Shown here in pieces: positions 29,346 to 39,019 of a stretch of 64,000 bases of DNA. Made by a program: the position numbers and the translations under genes. The notes beneath the pieces were generated by a model. That model did no database searches and had not been told where the DNA came from. It worked only from the letters and a program-made list of their open reading frames with translations. Each line of letters starts with the position of its first letter. The first letter of the stretch is position 1. This DNA is from Petasospora fabianii (Eukaryota > Ascomycota > Saccharomycetes > Phaffomycetales > Wickerhamomycetaceae): the NCBI GenBank assembly GCA_022641835.1, contig CP048723.1, positions 62,001 through 126,000 of the forward strand, given 5' to 3'.

Positions 29346-30240
29346 AGCAAGTTGATCCATGTAATGCATCGTATGTGTGTGTATGTGTATGTTTTTTTTT
29401 TTTTTTTTCCTCTTCTCTTCTTCCTCTCAGATGCTCTCAAATCATACGATCCCAAAGATAATACTAGTTACACACTCATATATTCTAAAGGAATGATGTC
29501 TAAGAAGGGCAAGACAGATACCTCTTAGGTTACGAGTTGGAAGCTTTTGCGATTAACCTGAGGATTTAGCTACAAGGCGTACTCATATGTCAAAGAGCAA
29601 ACTATTCATTTGACTGGAAAGGGACAGCAATGAATCTGATCAGCGGGATCTTAGAGATGGTCATGAGTCAACATTGAAATCCCTGTTTACCCTTTGAAGA
29701 GCTACAGGACACCGTGTGTTTGCTTGACCATTTCACAGGGTTATAGGAAGGTGGCCCCCTCCCCCCTCCAGCTGTAGTACTGCAGTAATGCATGAACATA
29801 CACGTAGGACTGCATAGATCTCCCGTGAGTGCTGTGGGGATGAGTGGCATCGCTAAAATTTTTTGCGACAATCCACCGCTTATCTCCCTCTTTGAAACCC
29901 AGCGTTTTGGTTCTGCAGTTTGCTACAGTAAAGTGCAAGACATTTTGGAGGTAGACTCATGCTAGCAAACACAGTAATGCCTCAGAGGGGGCTTAAACAT
30001 ATAGCATTGCATTCAACATCGGCATCCGCATGTAAAATATGACTGTAATGATCAGTATTTTCTTCAAGATACCAAGCTTATTAACTAGTAATGATGGCTG
30101 GTATACTCCTTTTTCGCATAGTAAATCTTTGGTTAAGGTTGATCGCTAATCGGCTATCCTGCAAGGGCGACAAGGAAGAAGCCCACCCCCAAGCTGGTGA
30201 AACTGACCCAATTTGATGTAAATCTTAATTAATGGGTGCC

Positions 30241-30336
30241 CAGGTGCTCCCCAGGCTACCCTAGGTGCTCCCCAGGCTACCCTAGGTGCCCCCAGGTGCC
30301 CCCAGGTTCCCCCCAGGTTCCCCCCAGGTTCCCCCC
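30241..30336. repeat. GC-rich minisatellite, G-quadruplex-prone
   Basis: Two 21-bp units of AGGTGCTCCCCAGGCTACCCT type are followed by 10-11-bp units of AGGTTCCCCCC type. Five runs of 5-6 C at 10-11-bp spacing (30289-30336) give the minus strand five G-runs with 5-nt loops, a strong G-quadruplex pattern. A minus-strand open frame (30277-30531) runs through it. Confidence 0.8.
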
Positions 30337-30341
30337 AGGTT

Positions 30342-30531
30342 CTACATTCTCTCCTTCATGCATTGATTCAGGTCCCAGGAACGGCTCATGATAACATGGT
30401 CCACCTGACCCATAAATCTCATCGATGTCATGAGGAGTAAAGTACGATATTTTGATGGTGTTATGAACACCCTTGCATAATTGAATACTCTTGCCCTCCT
30501 CGAGCCACCTAGTTTTCTTGACAGGGATCAT
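30342..30531 (-). other. Unrecognised coding-like stretch
   Basis: A minus-strand frame from ATG at 30531 reads MIPVKKTRWLEEGKSIQLCK and later FTPHDIDEIYGSGGPCYHEP before entering the G-rich minisatellite. The composition is protein-like but I do not recognise it. It may be a decayed gene end. Confidence 0.2.
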
Positions 30532-31367
30532 AGAGGCTGTATAAATTTACACCAAGCAAAATGCAGTAGGTCTCGGTCATCAAATGCATCATTGATGCAC
30601 AAATGCAGAAAAGATGCTCGACGCTTGCGCAGTTCGGTACAGTGAGAGAAAAAAAGAGGGTAAAACAACATCAGATTTTGTTTAGTTAATCAGTTAAGAG
30701 TGGTTTTTTAAAGGGGGGGCCTGTTGTTATAGATCAACTCGTCGATCAATTTGGTAAGTGGCTGGCTATTGGATAAAAACTGGGTATAATATGCTTTTAA
30801 TTGAATTAACTAAAGGGGTAAACGTCTTAAACCTATTCGTAATTCCCTTATCCACAATTACGATATTAGTCTAAGACAAACGAAGGTCATAGTGGTGAGT
30901 GGGGAAGTCGTTCGTGGTCGTAGGGTAGGGCAAAGAGATACAAACAAACAACAAACCTTAGTACCTAAGTATGCAGCCAAACACTGTTTACTGTAACCAA
31001 CCCTACCCAATCTGTCAGCATCCTACACCCTTGTTAAACCTTAATACGCCCCTCTCATCCACCTGTATAACCCCAACCTTGCCCTACCCTGGTAAACTTT
31101 ACGTGTCGATCTTACAGCATCTGTACCATGTATGACAAGACGAGTAGGAGCTTTGACGCTTATTTCCTAAAATGGTAAGGCGTGCATTCCCTTCTCGGCA
31201 AAGGTAAAGCTGTAATCTTATGATCCCAAGATACACTGATTTCGCTGGAACACATTATACATGTTGATGATCTTTTGATTACAATTGGGTATAGACTCTA
31301 AAGAGCTTATCTAAACACAGTAACAACGCTTACGTCATCGAAAAATTATCTTCGCAATGGATGATGG

Positions 31368-31536
31368 ATTACATAATATATTAATAATACTCGCTTAGTT
31401 GAGTTACTTACATAATATATTAGTAATGCTCCTCGTTTATTTCAAAAAGTATAGCTTACATAAGATATTATTAATGTTCCTCGCTTGAATTAAGAGACAT
31501 TAGCGATTACATAAGATATTAATAATAACAATCGCG
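31368..31536. repeat. AT-rich imperfect tandem repeats
   Basis: Four imperfect units starting at about 31369, 31408, 31456 and 31507 share TTACATAATATATTA (or ...AAGATATTA), then TAATnnTC(n)TCG. Spacings are 39, 48 and 51 bp. They lie about 150-320 bp upstream of the mannosyltransferase. Confidence 0.7.
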
Positions 31537-31643
31537 AAAAATTAATCAATAGTGATCGGATGAGTCGGGGGATCAAACATCTATGGGACAATAAATGAGC
31601 CTTGTTTATAGTTTCTATTGATATACAGAGCATTTGACTCACA

Positions 31644-31644
<1 letters not shown>

Positions 31645-31683
<39 letters not shown>
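31645..31683. repeat. CA dinucleotide tract
   Basis: About 19 AC units end eight bases before the mannosyltransferase ATG, so they almost certainly lie in its mRNA leader. Confidence 0.9.
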
Positions 31684-31685
<2 letters not shown>

Positions 31686-31691
31686 GTAACA

Positions 31692-33107
31692 ATGGTGGCG
31701 CGACGCTCGATGTGCACGGTGTTACTGTCGCTTATTGCCATTGTGTTGATCCTCAGTGTTGTTGGTGTACAGAACAATCATCATAAGCGTGCGATGGACT
31801 ACCTCGAGAAGATGATGAGACTCAAGATACTACAGATCTTATACCCAGAGCAGCACTTTACAGTTTCGAACTACACCGATTTCAGATTCCTTGATCCAAT
31901 AGCTAATGAGGTATTCGACAAGTTTAAAGTGTTGGAAGCTGACCCCAATTATGTTCGTGAGAACGCTACGCTATTTTCCCTCGTGAGGAATGAAGAGCTA
32001 TATTTGATGCTTCAAAGTATCAGGTACGTTGAAGACAGATTTAACAAGAGATATCACTATGATTGGATCTTTGCCAATGATAAAAACTTCACCGATGAGT
32101 TCAAGGAGGAAGTGGGTAATCTCGTTAGTGGTAATGCCACTTTTGTCACGATTCCACAAGAATATTGGTCTTATCCATCATTCATTGATCAGAACAAAGC
32201 TGAGCAGACGAGAAACTATATGAAGAAGGAAGGGATTAAATATGGAGGTTCAGAAAGTTATAGATTTATGTGTCGTTTCAATTCTGGGTTCTTCTATAAA
32301 CTTGAAGAGATGCAAAAATATCGTTACTATTGGAGAGTGGAACCAGATATTAAGTTTGAATGTGACTTCTTGGAGGATCCATTTAAATTTATGAGAGAGA
32401 ACAACATCAAGTATGGATTTGCCATGGCTTTACATGAGCTTCATAACACAGTTTACGGTCTGTTTGAGGCAACAAGGGATTTCTTTCAAAATATGCATCC
32501 AGATTGGATCTCTAAAGACCATCATATCGAGTTTGTCACCCAGGATAACCAAGAGACTTTCAACATGTGTCATTATTGGTCCAATTTCGAAATTGGTGAT
32601 TTGGATTTCTATAGATCTCAACAGTATGAAGAATACTTCCAACATCTTGAGAAATTAGGTGGATTCTTTTACGAACGATGGGGTGATGCACCAATTCATA
32701 CATTTGCAGTATCATACCTTCTTAATAAGAGTGAAGTGCACTACTTTGACAACACAGGTTACTATCACATTCCACATACACAATGTCCACGGTCTGCTGA
32801 TATTCGTGAAGAACGTCGTTGTACGTGTCAGATTGCAGGTGATTATAACTGGGGTTCAAGAGACAGTTGTTTACCGTATTGGTATGAAACTCATGATGGA
32901 CAAAGGCCACCATGGGCACCAGGGAGACGTTATGATACCCAGAAGGCGGGAGCAAAAAGACCCGAGAGAGTTGGAAAAAGATCTTATCAAGAAGAAGATG
33001 CGGATGAGACATTGCTTGTCGAAACTGAGATTGAGGATGTGGAGTTGAGTGGTGACATGCTGGGCATGTCGGATGGTGCTCCAATAAGACAGGCATTTGC
33101 TATTTAA
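31692..33107 (+). CDS. Alpha-1,2-mannosyltransferase, KRE2/MNT1 (GT15) family
   Basis: Golgi type II membrane glycosyltransferase that adds mannose to N- and O-linked glycans of secreted and wall proteins. Of 471 residues, 1-12 are cytosolic, about 10-27 form the anchor helix (VLLSLIAIVLILSVVGV), and the luminal catalytic domain follows. Family marks include YRFMCRFNSGFFY, YYWRVEPDIKFECD, the MCHYWSNFEIGDLDFYRS block holding the proposed catalytic Glu, and FYERWGDAPIHTFA. A short acidic tail follows. I cannot tell which KTR paralogue it is. It sits among GPI wall-protein genes that would be its natural substrates. The CA tract just before the start may affect translation. Confidence 0.92.
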   Translation: MVARRSMCTVLLSLIAIVLILSVVGVQNNHHKRAMDYLEKMMRLKILQILYPEQHFTVSNYTDFRFLDPIANEVFDKFKVLEADPNYVRENATLFSLVRNEELYLMLQSIRYVEDRFNKRYHYDWIFANDKNFTDEFKEEVGNLVSGNATFVTIPQEYWSYPSFIDQNKAEQTRNYMKKEGIKYGGSESYRFMCRFNSGFFYKLEEMQKYRYYWRVEPDIKFECDFLEDPFKFMRENNIKYGFAMALHELHNTVYGLFEATRDFFQNMHPDWISKDHHIEFVTQDNQETFNMCHYWSNFEIGDLDFYRSQQYEEYFQHLEKLGGFFYERWGDAPIHTFAVSYLLNKSEVHYFDNTGYYHIPHTQCPRSADIREERRCTCQIAGDYNWGSRDSCLPYWYETHDGQRPPWAPGRRYDTQKAGAKRPERVGKRSYQEEDADETLLVETEIEDVELSGDMLGMSDGAPIRQAFAI

Positions 33108-33229
33108 GAGACAGGAAGGGTTTTTGCACACTATTGGAGGACAATTTTCAGTTCTTATTGATGATTTTATTGTGTTTTACTAAAAAGTTATATCATTATG
33201 TAGCTAATCTTATGATTCAAATCATTTTA

Positions 33230-33712
33230 TTAGATCAACAGGGCAGCAGCCATGGCGATACCACCGAGACCAACAGCGAAACCAGCTGCACCATTGGTGG
33301 AAGAAGCGGTACCTGCAGCATTAGAAAGAGCAGCAGACTCACCAGTCAATGTCTTTGTGTATGTCTGATACTGCTGAGAATAAGTGACGGTAGTTGTGAT
33401 GTCATCTGCTTTGTTCCCATCATCGGAAATGGAGGATACTTCTGCTGTTGTTGTATCAAAAGTTTGAACAACTGTCTTGGTGTATGTAGCGAGGGAGTTT
33501 TCAACGGTGAAGACAGTTGTGATAGTACCAGAAGTTGGGTCTGTTGTAGCTTGGCCCGTGTAGGTTTCGACTCTCGTCTTGAGATAGACATGACCGTTCT
33601 GATTAACAGTAACGGTCCTACTGAAGACCTCGTTGGTGGTGAGAGAACGACCAGAAGATTGGGCAGAGACGAGAGCGACACTGGCAGCTAGGGACAAGAG
33701 GGAGAATTGCAT
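33230..33712 (-). CDS. Small GPI-anchored cell wall protein
   Basis: A 160-residue secreted protein. The signal peptide is MQFSLLSLAASVALVSAQ, followed by a Thr/Tyr/Val-rich body with VTVNQNGHVYLKTRVETYT and QQYQTYTKTLTGESAAL, then a hydrophobic GPI-signal tail (GFAVGLGGIAMAAALLI) after a small-residue NAAG site. The start at 33712 is preferred because it puts the signal peptide at the N-terminus; the longer upstream frame begins mid-leader. The composition is like other fungal wall mannoproteins, but no domain name applies. It diverges from the 384-residue GPI gene across 1.8 kb. Confidence 0.8.
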   Translation of the reverse strand: MQFSLLSLAASVALVSAQSSGRSLTTNEVFSRTVTVNQNGHVYLKTRVETYTGQATTDPTSGTITTVFTVENSLATYTKTVVQTFDTTTAEVSSISDDGNKADDITTTVTYSQQYQTYTKTLTGESAALSNAAGTASSTNGAAGFAVGLGGIAMAAALLI

Positions 33713-35489
33713 GATGATGTACCTTGATAGTTTGTGGATCATGGTAAGAACATAAAAGAGGCAAAAAAGAGGGATATGACACCTATTTAAAAGGTCAATG
33801 GCCACTACAGAAAAGAAGAGCGAATGGACATCTACTCAGCATAACCCCACTTAGCCAATCATGCTTACCACTGAGTTCTTTGTGAGTGAGTGGAAGACAC
33901 GAAGCATACCAAATGCCAAGACCATATGACATACCATATCTTGGCACCCGGGAATTTGAGTCTAAACATCCGATACTATTGTTTGAGTGCTTCAGACGGG
34001 TGCTTCATGATGATGGGTACGTATGCTTTGAGCATTGACATCCATTGTAGACCACGCTTCTCCACAAGTCGAGAAGTACTTATAAAAGGGTCTTAAAAAG
34101 GCACTATTGGAGAGTCCTAAGGAGGCTTTTACATCACCTTCTGGAGATTACAGAGAGTTTATGGGGACAAATATCGCAACATATAAAACTAGTCCGGAAA
34201 CTTGTCCGGGTGCGGTTAAATGAATCCGGCAAACCGGTTAAATACCCATGAACCTCTTTTCCTCTCTCTCTCATTTGAGGTGGAGCTACTCAAATGAGCA
34301 GAAAACACCTGGTTTTTATCGTATAGAGAGGAATATCCTTGTCTTTAGTGTTGTGCTTCAGCAAGCTAAACAATATGGATTGACGTCGATGATCGTGGTC
34401 AATGGATGGTCCTTGAAGTTCGTCGTCTATTGCTCTCGCAAGTGAAGCCAAGAAGAGCACTAAATAAACAGTTTCTTGTGCTATATGACAGTTAGATGAA
34501 ATGTATTACAAATCCGGAGAAGGTGTTTAAAATAAGACACACTGGACATATTTGTGTGGCTATCTCGGCTTCCCACGTCAGACAGTCTCCAATCACACTG
34601 CCTTAGAGATTTACATATACATTAATATATCTAAGAACGATGAATATGACAAGAAGAAAGTAGTGGAATCTCTCTTCTGAAATCAAGCGAGTTATGTCTC
34701 ACTTTACCCTGAGAAACACCAACATGCTACCCACTCCAGGCCATCGACACTTGCCCCATAAAGTCTCAAGAATACCACAATTGATCGATCAGATAGCGTA
34801 GATTAAAGGCTTACCGCAGTGCATACAACCGGCAGGAAAGCAGGACCGCATGAGGCATGAGGCATGTGGCATGGTAGCAGGAAGGTTGGGAAACCGAGCA
34901 ATTGGCAATCAGGTGATCGTGATTCAATTCAAAGAGGCAAGACACAAAGGACATTACTTGGGAAGAGTAGATTCTACAAGTTAAGGACATCTGATGAGAA
35001 GAGTCCAAGTTCATATCTGTTATTTGGTCAATAGTCACTACAGTCATAATTTAACCGGTCCGGCGCGGGAGACAGAACTCATTAGAGAAAGACCCTTCAA
35101 CATGATGTAGAGTAAGCTTATTGAAACCCTTAAACTCGGGACATATCCACTCATAGCAAGGTTAATTGTGCAGGAGAAAGGCATGACGTTTGATGCATCA
35201 GCCTCATAGCCAGCCAAACCTCTCGGGTTCACGAGCCTCGGGCCCGTCTTCTCATGCCGGACAACGTAGACACATGCGTGTTGATGACGCTTTTGTATAC
35301 CCTTTGTGTGTGTTGTATGACTTCTTGGTGTCTTCTTATGGAAAGCAGAAGCAAAAAAAAACACCCCAGCCACTCCTTCTACGAGTAGTGTGCCGGGTAC
35401 ATATAAGTAGGCCGTATTCCTATGACTTGAACAATGATGGTCGCTCGGTCTGATCAACCAACTACGCTAACTCCATTCACTCGCTTACA
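33713..35489. promoter_or_regulatory. Long divergent upstream region of two GPI genes
   Basis: A 1.78-kb region, long for this window, as often seen before highly regulated wall genes. It contains CGG-N8-CCG at about 34,195, AACCGGTT near 34,235, a TATAAAAG near 34,081 with no recognisable gene after it, short GCATGAG repeats near 34,848, and TATAAG about 85 bp before 35490. The antisense ORF at 35044-35457 looks random. Confidence 0.45.
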
Positions 35490-36644
35490 ATGAAGTTCTC
35501 TACACTTTCTATGTTGGCTGCTGCCGTCATTGGTGCCGCTTCCCAAGAGACTGTTGACCCAAACTGGGTCACTTACACTAAACCATTGGGTTCTACTACC
35601 GTCACCGTTACCAACTACCTTGGTAGCACCCCATTGACCGGTTCATTGTACACCACTGACACTGTTGTCGTTTCTGAAAATGGTGTCGCTGCTTACACCA
35701 AGTACAACACCAGAATGAAAAACTCTGCAGAGTTGGCTGCTGAGGCTGCCACTGTCACAACTTCATCCTCTGCTGCTGTCATCACTTCTGCTGCTTCCTC
35801 TTCAGATGATGGCTGGGTCACTTACACTAAGGACTTGGGTTCCACCACCATTGTTGTCACAAGATATGTTGGTTCTTCTGCCTTGACCGGTACCGAGTAC
35901 ACTACCCGTGTCGTTACTAAGCTTGACTCAGATGGTAACCCACAGTACACTGAGACCATCGTTGGCCATGCCTCTGCTGCTGACTCTTCTGCTGCTACTT
36001 CCTCCGCTGTCATCACCTCTGCTCCAGAGTCCTCTTCTTCTTCTGGCGATGGTTGGGTCACTTACACCAAGGACTTAGGTTCCACCACTATCGTCGTGAC
36101 AAGATATGTTGGTTCTTCCGCTTTGACTGGATCTGAATACACTACCCGTGTCATTACCAAGCTTGACTCTGACGGCAACCCACAGTACACCGAGACCATT
36201 ATTGGTTACGCCTCTGCTGCTGAGTCTTCCACTTCTGAATCCTCTGCTGTTGTTTCCTCCTCCGCAGTTGCTGGTTACCAGAACGGTACTCTTGCCACTT
36301 CTACTGTTACTGCTGATGAGATCAGCACCACTCTCGTCACCATCACCTCTTGTTCTGAGGGTAAGTGCTCTGAGACCGCTGTCACCACTGGTCTCACTGT
36401 TGTCACCACCACATCTGAGGGTGTTGTTACCGAGTACACCACTTATTGCCCATTGTCCTCTGAGACTGAGTCTTCTACCGGTGCCACCACCCAGGTCACA
36501 TCTGTCAACTCCGGTGATGTCACTTCTACCAATACCATTATCGCCACTTCCACAGAGGGCTCCGTTTCAACTTTCGAAGGTGCTGCCGGTGCTGTTGGTG
36601 TCTCTGTTGGTGCCTTGGCTTTGGCTGTTGTCGCTTTGTTCTAA
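35490..36644 (+). CDS. GPI-anchored wall protein with WVTYTK repeats and a flocculin-type repeat
   Basis: A 384-residue wall protein. The signal peptide is about 1-18 (MKFSTLSMLAAAVIGAAS). Three repeats of about 57-90 residues follow, each starting WVTYTK.LGSTT; the second and third are nearly identical (VVTRYVGSSALTG, then KLDSDGNPQYTETI). They are separated by Ser/Ala linkers. One flocculin type-3-like unit lies at about 280-325 (TLVTITSCSEGKCSETAVTT), then a Ser/Thr stretch and a GPI-signal tail (GVSVGALALAVVALF). At DNA level the type-3 unit matches one in the large adhesin at 117 of 120 bases. The codons are strongly biased, consistent with high expression. Confidence 0.85.
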   Translation: MKFSTLSMLAAAVIGAASQETVDPNWVTYTKPLGSTTVTVTNYLGSTPLTGSLYTTDTVVVSENGVAAYTKYNTRMKNSAELAAEAATVTTSSSAAVITSAASSSDDGWVTYTKDLGSTTIVVTRYVGSSALTGTEYTTRVVTKLDSDGNPQYTETIVGHASAADSSAATSSAVITSAPESSSSSGDGWVTYTKDLGSTTIVVTRYVGSSALTGSEYTTRVITKLDSDGNPQYTETIIGYASAAESSTSESSAVVSSSAVAGYQNGTLATSTVTADEISTTLVTITSCSEGKCSETAVTTGLTVVTTTSEGVVTEYTTYCPLSSETESSTGATTQVTSVNSGDVTSTNTIIATSTEGSVSTFEGAAGAVGVSVGALALAVVALF

Positions 36645-37680
36645 GGCGATTGAATAACAGTGTACCTTTATTCTTCCTTCTACATCACATATGTATAGCA
36701 TAACTGATGAGTCTTTGCTTCTTTATTCAGAGACAGCTATTTTGCTGTTCCAGTTCTACAAATCAACCATTCAACCATTCAACATAGCATGTAGTGATTC
36801 AATGACCTAAATTTAGATCCATACAAAGTTTTGTTCATAAGTACACCAATGCGGGGCAATTGGATGTTAGCACAAGTAGACTTAACCTGCTAAACCTACT
36901 TCATCTGAGGCTGTGTAAACAGGATCACAATGTCAAGTTGACTCGAGAACAAGCCTTCTTGCATGTTTTTCATTGTCATACTGAACATGATGAATATACA
37001 ATCTGGAGAGCCATATGCAGGTGTAACTTGTAAGATTATGTAGTGGGGGTATAATCATGTGAAGTGCTCTTGGGTCTCCCCCACCCCCAATATGATCAAG
37101 TGCTACGCCACAGTATAAGCAAAATAGATGAGATCATGCAAAATATGGGCTCTTCATGAGTTAATTCTCTCGTCTAAGCAAATCGAGGGTTGATCTGGAG
37201 GTGTGCTGCCTCTTTCGTGGTTGTAGGGCAGAACTAGATGTCGACCCCCTCTGCTTTTTTTAACTGCTCATTCGATCAAGTCATATTAAACATGGTGACA
37301 TAGTCCGGTTATGCCACAAGAGCCTTGATCTGCTGCCCTCTGGTGAAGTGGGATGGTTTATTTTAGTAAGGGGCTGAGCGCTGCAGTTCTACGATGTCTT
37401 TAGCAGCCGTACATATAATTGAGGGTACCACAGACCATTAAACACCTTAAAACAACGCTCCACTAGTGTAGTTAGGATGAAAATAAACTCTGATCTACCC
37501 CTCAGGTGCCTCTCAATTTATGAGAACATACAATGAGAAGACCCGTTCTATGCCCGGCACCTAAGCACAGCCACCCGTGTGGACAGAAACCTTCCAATGG
37601 CACGGATACTATAAAAGCGTATCACCATCGAGCTTCAAAAAATGAACTGGTTGAGCATATACTAGACTACCTATTTGATC
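36645..37680. promoter_or_regulatory. Upstream region of the chitinase gene
   Basis: A 1.04-kb gap with no gene seen. It has a GTGGGGG/CCCCCAC inverted pair near 37,045-37,085 and a TATAAAAG at 37610-37617, about 64 bp before the chitinase ATG. The rest is the 3' flank of the GPI gene and unassigned promoter. Confidence 0.45.
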
Positions 37681-38829
37681 ATGAAACTCTTTCTCTTAAC
37701 AATAGCCTCTTCTTTGTTGGCCACAGTTGAAGCCCACTTCAATGGGGATAACAACATTGCAGTATATTGGGGTCAAGCCGAAGCTGGTGACAAAGTGCAA
37801 AATGACCTCTCATATTATTGTCAGTCTGAGTCTGTGGATATTGTTATTCTTGCATTTATATCTCAGTTTGGGAAGCAATACGTTGACTCTGATCAGAACC
37901 CTGATGGATTCGTATTGAACCTTTCAGACAAGTGTAATGAGGATTCTGATGGGTATACTGTGTGTCCAACATTAGAGAGCGACATTAAGACATGTCAGGA
38001 CTTGGGAAAGAAAGTGTTGCTGTCCCTTGGTGGTGAGAGTAGTTCAACTCAGAAGTATGGGTTTCAAGACGATGATGAGGCCAAGGAGTTTGCCTCTACA
38101 CTTTGGAATTCGTTTGGTGAAGGATCTTCACAGCATAGACCATTTGGCACTGCAGTGATTGATGGATTTGACTTTGACGTTGAAACTACAGATCAAACTG
38201 GATACTTGGCACTTGCCCAACAGCTCAAGAAGACTACACAAGATGAAGGATCCAAGTCATACATCTTCACTGCTGCTCCTCAGTGTACACTTCCAGACCA
38301 ATACACTAGTAACCTTCTTGACAATTTTGAGATGGATCACATTTATGTTCAGTTTTACAACAATGAAGGGTGTGAATTGGAGTCTCCTGGATTCAACTAT
38401 GATCAATGGGTTGAGAACACTTTGAAGAATGGTCATAGTGACACTAAGATCTACATTGGATTGCCATCTGCTAAGAATGCTGCTGGATCTGGTTTCATCA
38501 ATAATGTGAATGATCTCTATGACAAGTTTATTGAGTTAAACAACTCTGATCCTAAGATGATCAAAGACAATTTTGGAGGATTTATGTTTTGGGATGCATC
38601 TCGTGGATTTAGCAGTACAGATAGAGATTCATATGATAAGAGTTATATCTATAGGGTATGGTCCACTTTTAACGATACACAAGGTGATGAGAATTCATCT
38701 GGTGCAACGTTATCTCAATCTAATGGTGATACATCAAATCCAAAGAATGAGAATATGGCTGATGCTGAAAGAGCTCCAATGGGTATGCTCATGTTTGTCA
38801 TGTTGACAATGATGATTGTGTCGGCTTAA
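37681..38829 (+). CDS. GH18 chitinase, short form with GPI-like tail
   Basis: Secreted endochitinase of the CTS1/CHT class, likely for cell separation or wall remodelling. Signal peptide 1-20 (MKLFLLTIASSLLATVEA). The GH18 barrel follows with NIAVYWGQ and the catalytic DGFDFDVE (D161, D164, D166, general acid E168), so it should be active. The 382 residues end after a short linker with ERAPMGMLMFVMLTMMIVSA, a hydrophobic tail like a GPI signal. There is no Ser/Thr-rich region or C-terminal chitin-binding domain as in S. cerevisiae Cts1 (562 residues). The start at 37681 gives a clean signal peptide. Confidence 0.9.
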   Translation: MKLFLLTIASSLLATVEAHFNGDNNIAVYWGQAEAGDKVQNDLSYYCQSESVDIVILAFISQFGKQYVDSDQNPDGFVLNLSDKCNEDSDGYTVCPTLESDIKTCQDLGKKVLLSLGGESSSTQKYGFQDDDEAKEFASTLWNSFGEGSSQHRPFGTAVIDGFDFDVETTDQTGYLALAQQLKKTTQDEGSKSYIFTAAPQCTLPDQYTSNLLDNFEMDHIYVQFYNNEGCELESPGFNYDQWVENTLKNGHSDTKIYIGLPSAKNAAGSGFINNVNDLYDKFIELNNSDPKMIKDNFGGFMFWDASRGFSSTDRDSYDKSYIYRVWSTFNDTQGDENSSGATLSQSNGDTSNPKNENMADAERAPMGMLMFVMLTMMIVSA

Positions 38830-39019
38830 CATCATAGCAGATACATACTTCTGAGTAGATCTAATAGATGAAAGTGTCATAACATACATTTCACACTCTT
38901 TATGGAATATATTAGGTAGAAATTGATAAGAGACTTCAAATAATTGATAAGACATTAGACATCAACAAAATGAGTGAATGATGTATGATTGATGAAGATG
39001 GGGGGAGGATAAGGGTAAA

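Larger units (their letters stand above)
28224..31691. other. 3.5-kb gene-free region with fossils and repeats
   Basis: No intact gene is visible across about 3.5 kb, the longest such gap in the window. It holds the adhesin promoter at its left end, a copia-type gag fossil (29055-29345), a T-run of about 20 at 29,391, a GC-rich minisatellite with strong G-runs (30241-30336), an unrecognised coding-like stretch beside it, AT-rich imperfect repeats (31368-31536) and a CA tract before the mannosyltransferase. It may be a relic transposon landing site; a centromere is possible but nothing in the sequence proves it. Confidence 0.55.

Noticed and set aside
29741-29938. Minus-strand ORF with GFKEGDKRWIVAKNF, like a Ty3-type integrase tail
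   Set aside because: Only a handful of residues resemble the family; not enough to call an element.
30241-30336. CRISPR-like or telomeric repeat
   Set aside because: Units are contiguous without spacers and do not match a telomere repeat; it is a minisatellite.
35044-35457. 137-codon minus-strand ORF in the GPI divergent region
   Set aside because: Random-looking composition, no motif, lies across the promoter and TATA of the 384-residue GPI gene.
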